A stretch of DNA of 64,000 nucleotides from Nageia nagi (taxonomy: Eukaryota > Pinophyta): positions 3,968,001 to 4,032,000 of the forward strand of contig JBITNC010000002.1 of the NCBI GenBank assembly GCA_050084985.1. The letters are read 5' to 3'. Below are positions 25,176-35,588 of this stretch, piece after piece; position 1 is the first letter of the stretch; each line of letters starts with the position of its first letter. The notes beneath the pieces are model-generated. The model saw only the letters and a list, made by a program, of their open reading frames with translations, was not told the origin of the DNA and did no database searches. Made by a program: the position numbers and the translations under genes.

Positions 25176-25732
25176 TACATTTTAGCGATTTTGCGTCATA
25201 CAATGCATCAATCCATAATCTTTTTTTTTTTCAAAAAATCACAGAAATCTTGATGCATCAATTGGCGCTAAGGGTATTATCAAACAAAGTGTCATTTATT
25301 GCATCATTCAATGCATCATATACAGAGTTATGAGCGTCAAATAATTGACATTATACATGACACTATATACGTCATGTATGCATCAAATAATGCGTCAACA
25401 TGATAGGGATGAGGGTTTGATGAGGGTTTGCATCTTGTCAAACAATTCGTTTGTCTTCTCTATGCTTCCATATTTTGCATATACGTCTAACAGGGTACTC
25501 ACAACCATAACATTTAATAAAAAAATTATTTTAAAGAGTCTTTGATGTATGTATAAACCCTTTTACAAATCTCTTAGTTTAGTGCATGCTTTGAAGATGC
25601 TGGAAAAGGTGAATTCGTTTGGTTGGACTATTGTTGGTGTTTATTGCATTTGGTGAAACAATTTCAATGTTTGTTAAGGAAAGTTGTATCTTTGGTAACC
25701 CGAAATTATCATATTCCATGAGCATACAGTCA
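25176..25732. mobile_element. Insertion of about 560 bp in copia B carrying a captured gene fragment
   Basis: The copia B reading frame is lost after MHY at 25175 and regained at FCQNKYARDML near 25744. The left 240 bp is non-coding and rich in GCATCA, GCGTCA and ACGTCAT words, with an 11-T run near 25220. The rest is PPR coding sequence on the minus strand. No clear terminal inverted repeats or target duplication could be picked out, so the vehicle that brought it in is unknown. Confidence 0.55.
25425..25730 (-). pseudogene. Pentatricopeptide repeat (PPR) gene fragment, captured
   Basis: Read on the minus strand in one main frame: SWNMIISGYQRYNFP, stop, QTLKLFHQMQ, stop, IVQPNEFTFSSIFKACTKL, RDL, and after a frame change VVSTLLDVYAKYGSIEKTNE and LFDKM. 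This is the order of a PLS-type plant PPR protein: a repeat ending in xLxLFxQM, the PNEFTFSSILKAC block, then VxxxLLDMYAKxGSIE. PPR proteins bind organelle RNA. This piece covers roughly two repeats, has stops, and sits antisense inside a copia RT, so it is a captured or inserted pseudogene fragment. Confidence 0.8.
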
Positions 25733-26420
25733 AGATCATATTTTGTTTTGCCAAAACAAGTATGCAAGAGACATGCTCTCAAAGTATGGCATGGATAATT
25801 GTACTGTTATTTTAAATCTTGTAGTTCATGGAGAGTTGCTTTGCAAAGATGATGGTGCTCCAAAAACAAATGTAACTTAATTTACGATCATTGTAAGTAG
25901 TCTCATATTTCTTTGCAATGCTAGGCCTGATATTCAATTTGTTATCCCAATGGTGTCTAGATATATGAATGATCATTCCATTTTGCATATGAAGGCTACA
26001 AAACGAATTATGAGATATGTTAAAGGCACCATTAATTTTGGTCTCCATTATTCTCATGTGGAGAAGATGGAACTTGTTGGTTTCAGTGATAGTGATTGGG
26101 GCAACAATCTAGATGACAAAAAATCCACTTTTGGACAATGTTTCTCACTTGGTTCAAGTCTGATTCCATGGAGCTCCAAGAAACAATCTACAGTAACACT
26201 TTCCTCTTGTGAAGCAGAGTATATTGCTCTCATAGCAGCCAGTGCTCAATCAAAGTATCATTCAATTGGCACAGAATCCCAACCACCACAATAGGTCAAA
26301 GCCCTTTCAATTGAAGTAACATTTCATCCATGACATGGTGCAGAAGAAATAAATTGAGCTGCAATATTGCAATAATCAAGATCAATTTGGTTGATATATT
26401 CATGAAAGGTGTTGTCAAGG
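25733..26420 (+). pseudogene. Copia B RT end and RNase H
   Basis: The copia sequence resumes with FCQNKYARDMLSKYGMDN, jumps by deletion to ARPDIQFVIPMVSRYMND, and continues with the RNase H domain: MKATKRIMRYVKGTINFGLH, LVGFSDSDWGNNLDDKKST, PWSSKKQSTVTLSSCEAEYI. The end is decayed (QFGDIFMKGVVKAQYLMLRD in mixed frames) and runs into the polypurine tract. Confidence 0.87.
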
Positions 26421-26465
26421 CTCAGTATCTGATGCTTAGAGACTCCATGGTGAACCCTCTTCACA

Positions 26466-26478
26466 TAAAGGGGGAGAA
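26466..26478 (+). other. Polypurine tract of copia B
   Basis: AAAGGGGGAGAA directly precedes the TG of the 3' LTR. This is the expected site for plus-strand priming. Confidence 0.8.
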
Positions 26479-27014
26479 TGTTGGAAACTTAGCACTTGTC
26501 CTAAGGCAAAATTGTACATCTTCTGAGTTTACTGATCAGCTGGTACCTGTAGACCGACTAGCTAATCAATCCTCTACTAATCGGACCCCAAATAGGTCAA
26601 CCGATCCTCAGAAAATCGGTTAGACCTATCCAACCAATATGCAACCTACCGATTAGGCCCAAATTAAAAGTGCCTCATAACTTATCATTCTTGAGGTATT
26701 TTTTGGCATTTTTGTGCATTTTCCTTTTGTCTTCTAGCTCACCCTAGAGTATTCGACATGTGTAAATGTTCTTGGCATCAGTTACTAGGTTAGAATACTT
26801 GTAACTTAGTTTAGTTTAGTTAATGCATGTATTGTATTATAGTAGCATTCAATTTCCTACAAGTCTCACCATCGAAGAGTGAATGAAGCTTTATTACTAA
26901 ACTTTATATATTGTAATCTTGTTTTTACATTAATCTAGTTTGTTCTTATTTAGTTCCATTTAATGTTATTATATCTTAGCTTCAATTTTGTTTAATTAAT
27001 TCTCTTGAATTCAT
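26479..27014 (+). repeat. 3' LTR of copia B
   Basis: It starts TGTTGGAAACTTAGCAC right after the polypurine tract. The right end is not fixed because no second LTR of this element is in the window; the CA of TTGAATTCATCA near 27014, just before LINE sequence begins, is the best guess. Confidence 0.6.
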
Positions 27015-27029
27015 CACTTTGGACTCAAA

Positions 27030-27790
27030 TGCTAGATTATGAGAGGATCCCATTTAGATGTAGATGGTGTAGGGAAACTAGTCACTTGGTTTTTCATTAC
27101 CTACTGAAAAGGGAAAACGGAGATGGATGTAACATTTGTAAATCTTTTGACCATTCCACAAAAGATTGCAATGCTAAAAAATAATAGGGAAATAAGAAAG
27201 TTGTTGTCTGGAGACAAATAGGAAGGAACTTTGGGAGTATGGAGCAAATGGAAAAATATTGGGAAATTCAAAAACTCAACAATGGAGGTATAGGATCCTC
27301 TAAGATTCCTCCTAAGAAAAAGACATTAGCCACAAAGATTCCCCTCTAAGATTTAACAAAGTATCTTCCAAAGCTAGCATTGAAGATATCTCCCGCTCCC
27401 CAAGAACTGAGAGGAAATCAATGAGGGAGCAAGGAGAGGGTAGCTAAGCAAGATCACCTTCGCATGTCCTAGAGACTCAGTTTTCAAATTCCCCTCTAGG
27501 GGATAGAATGCCAAAGGAGAATACTACTGAACCTACTAAAGTTTTGGGGAACTTGATGAAGGAGAATGAAGCAAGCTTTGAGGATAAAGATAGAGAGAGG
27601 AAAAGAACCCTTCAAGCTTAAAAACATGGAACAAGGGTGGAAAAGGAAGAGATAAAGGGTTTGAAAAAAGAAAACCTTCAAACTGGATTGAAACCTCAAA
27701 GAGCTACTAGGAGCACAATGGAAGTAGAAAAACCAACATTGAACACTCTAGAGCAAAGTGGGGGCGATAAAGATGCCTTAAAAGGAATCA
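27030..27790 (+). pseudogene. LINE ORF1 (RNA-binding) remnant
   Basis: YERIPFRCRWCRETSH and, after a short gap, CNICKSFDHSTKDC resemble the paired CCHC knuckles at the end of plant LINE ORF1 proteins (commonly YExxPxxCxxCxxxGH). The upstream part of ORF1 is absent. The lysine-rich sequence that follows is full of stops. Confidence 0.65.
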
Positions 27791-27796
27791 GAGAAA

Positions 27797-30700
27797 ATCA
27801 TCATCTTGAACTTAAGGGATGGCAACTTCCTCGAAAAGCAAAAATTTGTTAAGGAAATGTGTGAAAAACACAAGCCAGACCTTTTGATCTTTAGGAAATA
27901 AAGGTTAGGGAGAACTATCAAGCCATGTTTAAAGAAAAGATTTGGAAGGATGCTAGCTAATCCCCTAACTGTTACCATTCAAAGGATTCCATTTCATAAT
28001 TTAAGATGCATCTCTTTTAGAGTCAAAGATATTAAATCAGGCTTTTCATTTATTTTCTTGAATATTTATGCTTCAAATGTGTTCAGTAAAAGAAGGAAAT
28101 TTTGGGAGGATCTTAGAACGCATAGACTAGATTTTTTGACAGAACCATGGGTGGTAGGGGGACTTTAATGCACCCCTCAATCTGAAAGACAAATTTGGAG
28201 GAAGAATGAATTTGTCCAAGAGTATGGAAAACTTAAGGGAGTTTGTTAATCAAACTCAACTGGTTGATTTACCCTGGAAAGGAATTAATTTCACTTGGTC
28301 CAATAGACTGAAAGGGAGGAATTTTATTTAAAGAAGGTTGGATAGAATGTTGGAAATAGAATACTGGATTGATAAATTCCAAAATTTTGATCTTTTCTCA
28401 TACTGATCTTTGAACCAAAATAAAAGAAAAGGTCCCCTTTCAGGTTTGAACACATGTGGATGCAACACGAAGCCTTTAAATATTTGTTTAAGGAATGGTG
28501 GTCACTTAAGGTAAAAGGAACAACCATGGAAAGGCTATCTCAAAAATTGAAACAGGTCAAAAGAGACCTTAAGAAATGGAATAAGGAAGTTTTCCATAAT
28601 GTTGAATGAAGGAAGGAAGCTCTAAAAGAACAACTAGAAGAGTTAGAACATGAAATCCTAAAAAGGAGGATATTGATAATAAAGAAAGTGAACTTTTAGT
28701 TGATTATTACAATACGATCACCCAAGAAGAGACTCATTGGAAGCAAAAGGCTAGAATTTCTTAGCTTCAAAAAGGGGACAAGAACAAAAGTTTTCTCAAA
28801 ATAATAGCTTTAAAAAGGAGCACTAACAAGATAGCTAAGCTCAAAAGAACTAATGGGGCCATCACTTATGAGGAGGGTGAAATAAAAGAGGAGATATAGG
28901 AGTTCTACAAAAATATTCTAGGCACTAATTTAAGACAAAATGACAAGATGGTGGAGAAAATTATGTAGGTCATCCCAAGATCATAATCCCAAACTAGAAC
29001 AAGAAGCTAGAGGAGAAGGTGAAAGATTGGGAGATTAAAAATTCCTTGGACCTAATGGATGAGGACAAGTCATAGGATCAGACGGATTCCCGACAAGTTT
29101 CCTTAAACATAATTGGGAATTGTTGGACAAGACATGAGTGAAACAGTAAAGGAATTTTATGAGAAAAGCACTTTGCTAAAGGAATGGAATACTACTTTTT
29201 TAGTGTTGATTCTTAAAACTCAGAATGCTAAGGGATTAAAGGGCTATATGCCAATAAGCCTGTGTAATGTAACTTACAAAATCAATACTAAAATTATGGA
29301 AGAAAGGCTAAAACCCTTGCTACCTGATCTAATATCTTATGAACAATATGGATTCGTTCACAAGAGGCGGATTACAGATGGAATAGTTATGATGCATGAA
29401 ATTCTGCATTCAATGCATGTGAGAAAGGAGGAGGCTATGTTTGTGAAATTGGATATGGAGAAATCATATGACAGGGTAGATTGGAGTTTCTTGATGGCGG
29501 TCCTTGAGAGATTTGGATTTGGATAAAATTTTAGAAACTAGATATATCAATGTATTTCTACTCCAAAATTCTCTATTATAGTTAATGGGAACCAATGGGC
29601 TTTTTCAAGTAAAAAAGGGGGCTAAGGCAAGGGGATCCTTTATCTCCATATTTGTTTATTATTATGGCAGAGACACTAGGTAGATCTTTAAATGAAGTTT
29701 CCATGAAGAAAGGAGATTTGAATGGGATCAATCCAACTAAGAAAAGGAGCTATTATACCCATCATCAGTTTGTAAATGATACTGTCCTATTAGGACAAGC
29801 TAAGGAGAATGAAGCTAGAAAATTTAAGCAAATTCTCTCTATGTATGAAAGGGCCTCTCACCAAAAGGTGAACCTACAAAAGACCAAGCTGTATGTGTTC
29901 AACTCCTCTTTGAGGAAGAAGAAGAAATTAGCTAATATCATTGGTTGCCAATTAGATGATTTACTTGCTAAACACCTAAGGATGCCCTTGTTTACTGGAA
30001 GGATTAAAGATATTTACTGGGAAAATTTGGTATACATAATTAAAAGTAAACTTATGGGTTGTAAAAATAAGTCTCTCAACTATGCAAGTAGATTGTGCTT
30101 GATTAAACATACCTTGCATAGTATGCCAATATACTCTGCCCTAGTATTTAAAATCCCAATATCAATAGCAAACAAGACTGACAAACTTTGTAGGGATTTC
30201 TTATGGAATGGAACTCAAGACAAAAGAAGATTTGCTCTAATAGCATGCGATAGATTATGTTGTGAGAAAAACAAAGGAGGACTTGGATTGAGGAAAGTAA
30301 AGTGACTAAGTGCAACCTTAAGGGGGGAAATGGATTGAAGATTGGTAAATGAAGACAATAGGTACTGGATAAAGCTTTGCAAATTAAAACACTTGTAGGA
30401 ACACAATGTCTTTCTAAGGATAGAAAACCTTCCTCAAGGGTCACCCTTTTGGAAATATTTGAGACAGGTTCAAGGAATATTAAACAAATTTATTAAATCG
30501 CAAATTAGAATTAGATAAGATACTTTATTCTAGGAAGACATATGGATGAGATGCCAACCCTTAATCAACTATGACAACTTCCAAAAGGCAACTAGGTGGG
30601 CTATCAAGAATCAAGGAGATAGGGTAGCGGATTACTTAGAAAAAAAGAGCTACTCTTGGACTATTCTAAAACTAAAAGATAGCAAAATTGAGAAATAGTT

Positions 30701-31260
30701 AGAAGCTTTGAGGAGAGAAGTTCAGATAAAGAATATAACAGGATCCAATCTAAGGGACAAACCCCAATGGATAATATCAAGAAATGGGATTTACAATATC
30801 AAAAATGCTTCATATTTTCTTCATTGAGTGGATAGAGAGCTTTGGAAATTGATTTGGGAAGCAAAACTTATCCATAAAATTACCTTCTTTAGATGGCTAC
30901 TTGCTAACTAGCCTACATCAATTCATCATGTGTGACTTTACAAGGAGAATTTGGGAGAAAGTAATTCAAATGATGAGCTATAATTGGAAGGGTACTAATT
31001 CAATTCAAGAGATGATAGTGAGCTAAGAAAATCTAACAAAGAATAAAGAGGAGAGGCAAATTAGGAATTTTTCAAGCCCATCTTCAATGGCAGATTTGGA
31101 AAGAACGAAATAGGAGGCTTTTCAAATAGGAAGAGAATGAAGTAGCAAAAATATTAAGCTCACAATATTAAGGACAATGGAGAACATCAAAGCCAACTTT
31201 CACAAGTTGGAGAAAGGGAAAATCATTTTGGAAATAATTGATACAATGAAATTGTAAGAG
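27797..31260 (+). pseudogene. LINE ORF2: endonuclease and reverse transcriptase, broken
   Basis: The endonuclease starts near FLEKQKFVKEMCEKHKPDLL. GDFNAPLN near 28155 and RRLDRML near 28335 mark its active-site region. The reverse transcriptase spans about 29100-30305 with KGYMPISLCNVTYKI, FVHKRRITDGIVMMHEI, KLDMEKSYDRVDW, GDPLSPYLFIIMAETLG and CRDFLWNG. The second catalytic motif, usually FADD, is FVND at 29770-29781, so one catalytic aspartate is Asn. The C-terminal zf-RVT region (ITFFRWLLAN) is at about 30875. Frame breaks occur near 28150, 28330 and 29525. Confidence 0.85.
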
Positions 31261-31401
31261 ATAGTTTCATTAATCCACCCTAAACATTCAAGGAGGATTA
31301 ACGACTAGTTGATGAAACGCCTCAGGTGAATTGATAGTTTCCCAAGGGAGCCCAATGAGCTAGCAGACTTTTAGAGGAATAACTTGTGGGAATCATGAAT
31401 C

Positions 31402-32960
31402 CTTATATGTTCAAATGTTTGGTTTAGTACCCACCACCTCGCAGATTGTGTTTACATCACATCACACACTAGGGGATAGATTAATCATGTTGGGTTTTAA
31501 TTAGGAGGGGTGGCCATGCTGGGGACTATCAACGTTATTTTGAAAAGGCAAGAAATAGGGAAACCATTAGCGAAGATTTGGTGAAGATAGATCCCTCAAA
31601 CATAGGCTTGGTAAGACTGAATAAGAGAGTATGGGAGATTCTCTATGAAGGGGGTATGAAGGATTTTATGGAGGCTTACAGAGGATTTCATTTGGAACTC
31701 TCAGTGGAGGTTGCAAAAATATGGTTTGGAGGCGCATGAAAAGTCAATTCGATGGAGTTTGAGTTTAATTGTGAATCTATTTTAGAAGCCATTTGTATGC
31801 CCAATGTAGGAAAAGACCTTAAGAGAGAGACTGAGTTGAAGAAGTTAGAAGAAATTTTCAAATTTAGACAGCAAGGAGAAGATTTAATCAAATCAAGACC
31901 CGAATTTGAGCAAACCAATCTTCCCAAGCCATGGGATGAAATAGTTAAAACTTTAATGAGGTATGTGACTTTGGAAGGTAGACACAAAGTAGTGTATGCC
32001 TATCACTTTGGCTTATTGAACCATTTTAGGCTCAAAGGGGAGGATATATTAATTTTCCCTTCTTCATTCTGCATTATATGGAAATCTCAATCAATAAATG
32101 CAAGGAAATTAAGAACAGAATTTTGCTTCACTAGTCAATGATCAAGTTAGTGTATGACATTGCCTTGAGCAACCAACCATCGAGGATTCCTAGTAGGACT
32201 TCTAAGGAGGACAAGGACCTTGCACCTGTACTTAACCCAAAGGCAAGAAGCAGGGGAAAGGATTATGTGAAAGGAAATAAGGGAGAAGCTAATGGAAAAC
32301 ATGGTAAAAGGGTCACTTTCAATCCAGAGGTGGAATTATTAGGGGATGAAATAGAGAGTTTTGGGATAGCGATTGTTGGATTGTGGGGGTGCAAGAAATG
32401 TAGGACTAACTATTCCTTTTCAGAGTCTCAAATGTGATCGACTAAATAAGAAGGGGAATCGACAGGTATTGCGTCTAGAACAAGGTCAAATATGATTAGG
32501 TGTGTTAGTCAAATAACTTTGGAAAAAGGAAGGTCAAAGACACCTTCAAAACTACAAAAAAGACAACATGCATGCTCTGGATTGCTCAAAATTTCAAAGA
32601 TAGAGATGAAGTGCTTAGTCCAATCGACCACGAGGAAGGCAAATAGTCGTAACAAAATGCAAGAAAAACCTAAAATGAAGATAGAACCAATGAAGATGAT
32701 GGTTATCCTAGCTCCATACAGTAGAGGAGAAAAAGTTATTCCCATTCTAATTCCAAGGCACAAGCTTGTTTGCAATAGACTTTTGTTTGAAGCCATCAGG
32801 AGGTGTGGATAAGAAAGCTTGTTGTTTGAAAAAATTCCACTGAACTCTATGGTGGCAACTAAGATGATGGGGAGAGTTTATGTGGAATTCTACAAACATA
32901 ATTTTGAAAATAAGTCGTTTCATTTCAAGGAGGGGGAAGACATGATTATTTTGTAATAAG
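31402..32960 (+). pseudogene. Unrecognised gag-like ORF of a plant retroelement, broken
   Basis: Two readable halves are at 31752-32141 and 32138-32437, with a related stretch upstream from about 31545. Visible strings include WEILYEGGMKDFMEAYRGFH, LSVEVAKIWFGG, LPKPWDEIVKTLMRY, EGRHKVVYAYHFGLLNHFRL and LVYDIALSNQP. The domain looks like the plant transposon-associated ORFs with a conserved RGFH...LNHFR pattern that I recall from unannotated plant proteins; I cannot name the family. A basic tail follows, then sequence to 32960 ending FHFKEGEDMIIL. It is not obviously part of the LINE upstream. Confidence 0.45.
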
Positions 32961-33301
32961 CTTTTTGTTCTAGACTGTTAGTTTTGATGGTTCTTTTGAA
33001 TCGAGATAATAGGATATCCATGAAATGTAATGAAGTTTTTTGCTTATAGTCAGAATATGAGAAAGTCTATGGGGTTTATAGTTCTGGTATTTATTATGTA
33101 GTATGGCAAGTCCTACTACATGTGTTTGTAGAAGTTGCTTCACTCATCTAGACTCGTATCATGGGTAGAATATACAATGGTTACTAGCTATTTGGCATAG
33201 TTAAGTGTATTGTCTTGATGATCTAAAAAGAACTATCTTGTGAAGGTTCATGGAGATCTTTCAAAACTCCGTCTTTTTTATTAACACATTTACCCATTAA
33301 T

Positions 33302-33312
33302 AAAAAAAAAAA
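33302..33312 (+). repeat. Poly(A) run, likely retroposon 3' end
   Basis: An 11-A run follows TTTATTAACACATTTACCCATTAAT, which is the kind of sequence found at the 3' ends of plant LINEs. It may close the LINE at 27015 or a separate retroposon covering 31402-33312. Confidence 0.5.
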
Positions 33313-35109
33313 GAGTTATTTATTCAAGAATCAAGATTCAAGATTCACCAATCATTGCTTTGAGAAGCAATCATTATCATCTAGGTCAAGCAACCATCAT
33401 TGATCATATATTTACATCAACATTGATGATAACATTGGTATCATTCAAGTATCAGGATCTGTAATTTACCAATCATTGATTTTGAGTAGAAATCACCAAT
33501 GTCTTGATCATTATCATCTATTACGAGACTCATTGTTGATCATGCAAAAATTAGTATTGACATATTATGCCACACAACAACCAAAGTTAATATGAACCTC
33601 CTCAACCATTTTTTGCTTATTTATTTAAGATATCAAACTACATGTAGGATATATATCAAATATAGATTTACTATGTACTTTACATTCTATCATTGTAAAA
33701 CAAATTAACATCACTTGAACATAATAGGAAGGATTTGTCTTTGTTATGTTTTATAGTTGCAAGTTTTTCATAGCCAAATTATGTTTGCTCAAAACTTATG
33801 ATACCATCAAAACAGTTTTATCCTTGTCATTGTGTTATCATCCTTGTCTTTAGGGTATCATCAATAGTATAGTTTCAATAGCAACCTAACTAACACATAA
33901 TTTGCAAAAACAAAAGACAACTTTTCCATATCACATATCATTTCATTTACATTGCTTGAAACAACTTGTGTTATCATAAACCTAGATCATTATTGTTTCT
34001 TAATTTTATTTGAGAATAAACCAAGAATATATTTCTATTAATGAGAATAAGGTTTAAATTCAATGGAGTATGGGAGTTACATTCCCATATAATAACGGAA
34101 TAGGAGAAACCCTAATAATCTATTTAATAATGTTAATATGGTATTAACATTATATTTATTATTATATTCCTAGATACCTAAAGTACATAATAATAGAACT
34201 AATGTATTATTTCTCTAACAAATTTAAGTATATTTGATTTTGGTAGTTGAAGAACACTTAACATTATTATTGTTTGTATGCATGTCATATATTTGTGACA
34301 ATCCCATTACACACAGAGTCATGAGATTCATGGATTGCTCAAGTGTTTTATGCTAAAAGCTAAATTCATCCTATGGCATAATAACAAACAAATTAAGTGA
34401 ATTGGTTAGCATTTGTCATAATAAAGAGGAATTCTTTTGACACAATAATGGAAGGGTGAAAACTCTTGTGCAAATGAAAACTTTAAATCAATAGTACCTC
34501 GTACAAGGCTTAGATTGTGATAATAGAAGGATGAAAATCTAGTGCGGATGCTAGATAAACCCTTTATATAGGCCTTAAAACACTGGTACTTGACACAAAG
34601 CTTCTGTTTCAAACCAAATTTGAAAGTTTTATCCACGACTAACTAGAGTCTATGACAAATCTTTAAGACGGAATTGAATGTTAAACAATTCAAATGCTTC
34701 TTTGGAATAAAAGGAGCAAGATGTTGAATATTGAGTTTAATAATGTTCAACAAATTTTGCAACAAAAAAGGTAAAAAAATCAAACCATCTAGAAGACAGG
34801 GAGTTATATTTCTTAAAATACAAAACATAAATGCTTAAAATGCAGAGAAAAATTTCCTCATCAAATATTGCACTTTATCCAAACAAATGGAGTCACCTTG
34901 TAAGTGAAAGTTATTTGACCCAAAAAAAAACAACTAAAAAGCAGAAAAATTGACAAAAGCCTTGCAAACAAGTATGGTTGTCCACTCTATTCTCGCTTAA
35001 GAAAGTATCCAAATGCATCTTCATGAATGGCTGGTGAAAATACAAGAAAAACACAATACAGAGCAACGGATATGGTGCTGTACCGCTGGAAAGGAACAAA
35101 AAACAAGGT
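33313..35109. other. Intergenic AT-rich stretch, no gene recognised
   Basis: Repeated ATCATTGAT-like words occur around 33330-33560 without a clear period. The minus-strand open frames at 34406-34636, 34643-34828 and 34911-35099 have no recognisable content. A short duplicated word, TACCGCTGGAAAGG, occurs near 35082 and 35110. Confidence 0.45.
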
Positions 35110-35492
35110 ACCGCTGGAAAGGGTAAATCTTTGACATTATCATTAAAAAAGTTCCAAATTCATACAGGAAAATCTTAAACTACTAACATTAGTGTACAGA
35201 TATGGACCCTGAAAAATCTCAAATTAAGATCCTTCAGTGGAGTTATTGATAAAAGACTCTGAGCAACATGCAGCAGTGTCTGTCTTGAACGCTGGATGGA
35301 TTGAAATCAGAAGTATTAACTCAATAACAACTTTGCAACCCTTTGGAGGCCAAATGTTCAAAAGTATGACATTTTGAAAATGAAATTCCTCCACTGACAT
35401 GGAGTAAATAAAGCACACCACAGCTTCCATTTTGTCGAGAGAAAAGATTTAATAAGAAGCTTAATAGCAACTTATTTAAGCAGAAAAGATGG
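35110..35492 (-). other. Probable 3' untranslated region of HISN1
   Basis: The stretch lies directly downstream of the HISN1 stop codon on the minus strand. It contains a 68-codon open frame (35430-35224) without homology. No clear AATAAA signal was found, so the end is a guess. Confidence 0.35.
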
Positions 35493-35588
35493 TCAAATAT
35501 TCAACTGATCCAGTAGTTTGCGCCATCGAGATGGCTCTTTATCAAAAATATAAGTTAGAGGGGAAACAAGGACCCCACTACTTCCAGC
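35493..35588 (-). CDS. HISN1: HISN1 last exon with stop codon
   Basis: Encodes 31 residues and [22 protein letters not shown], then [11 protein letters not shown]. Acceptor TTTCTACAG. Confidence 0.95.
   Translation of the reverse strand, partial: AGSSGVLVSPLTYIFDKEPSRWRKLLDQLNI

Larger units (their letters stand above)
23930..27014 (+). mobile_element. Ty1/copia element B, 5' truncated, with 3' LTR
   Basis: The plus-strand copia pol starts abruptly in the integrase C-terminal region, then runs through reverse transcriptase and RNase H to a polypurine tract and a 3' LTR. Gag, protease, integrase core and 5' LTR are missing. It abuts copia A head to head near 23,900. Within the RT a block of about 560 bp carrying a PPR gene fragment (25176-25732) replaces the codons after MHY. 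The linker and PPT resemble those of copia C at 39400-53036, so the two are related. Confidence 0.85.
27015..31260 (+). mobile_element. LINE (L1-type) retrotransposon, dead but nearly full structure
   Basis: The order is that of a plant L1 element: an ORF1-like part with a zinc knuckle, an AP-type endonuclease, a reverse transcriptase and a C-terminal zf-RVT region. Numerous stops and frameshifts occur in both ORFs. The 5' boundary follows directly on the copia B LTR. The 3' end is uncertain: coding similarity stops by about 31260, and a poly(A) run in the right orientation appears only at 33302. Confidence 0.83.

Noticed and set aside
25170-25210. CACTACTAC..., looking like a CACTA transposon end in copia B
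   Set aside because: CACTAC is the His-Tyr codon pair of the conserved copia block LMHY, present in copia C as well, and no matching TAGTG end with a 3-bp duplication was found on the other side.
35224-35430. 68-codon minus-strand open frame after HISN1
   Set aside because: It lies where the 3' UTR is expected and resembles no protein; the HISN1 stop codon upstream matches the usual end of the family.
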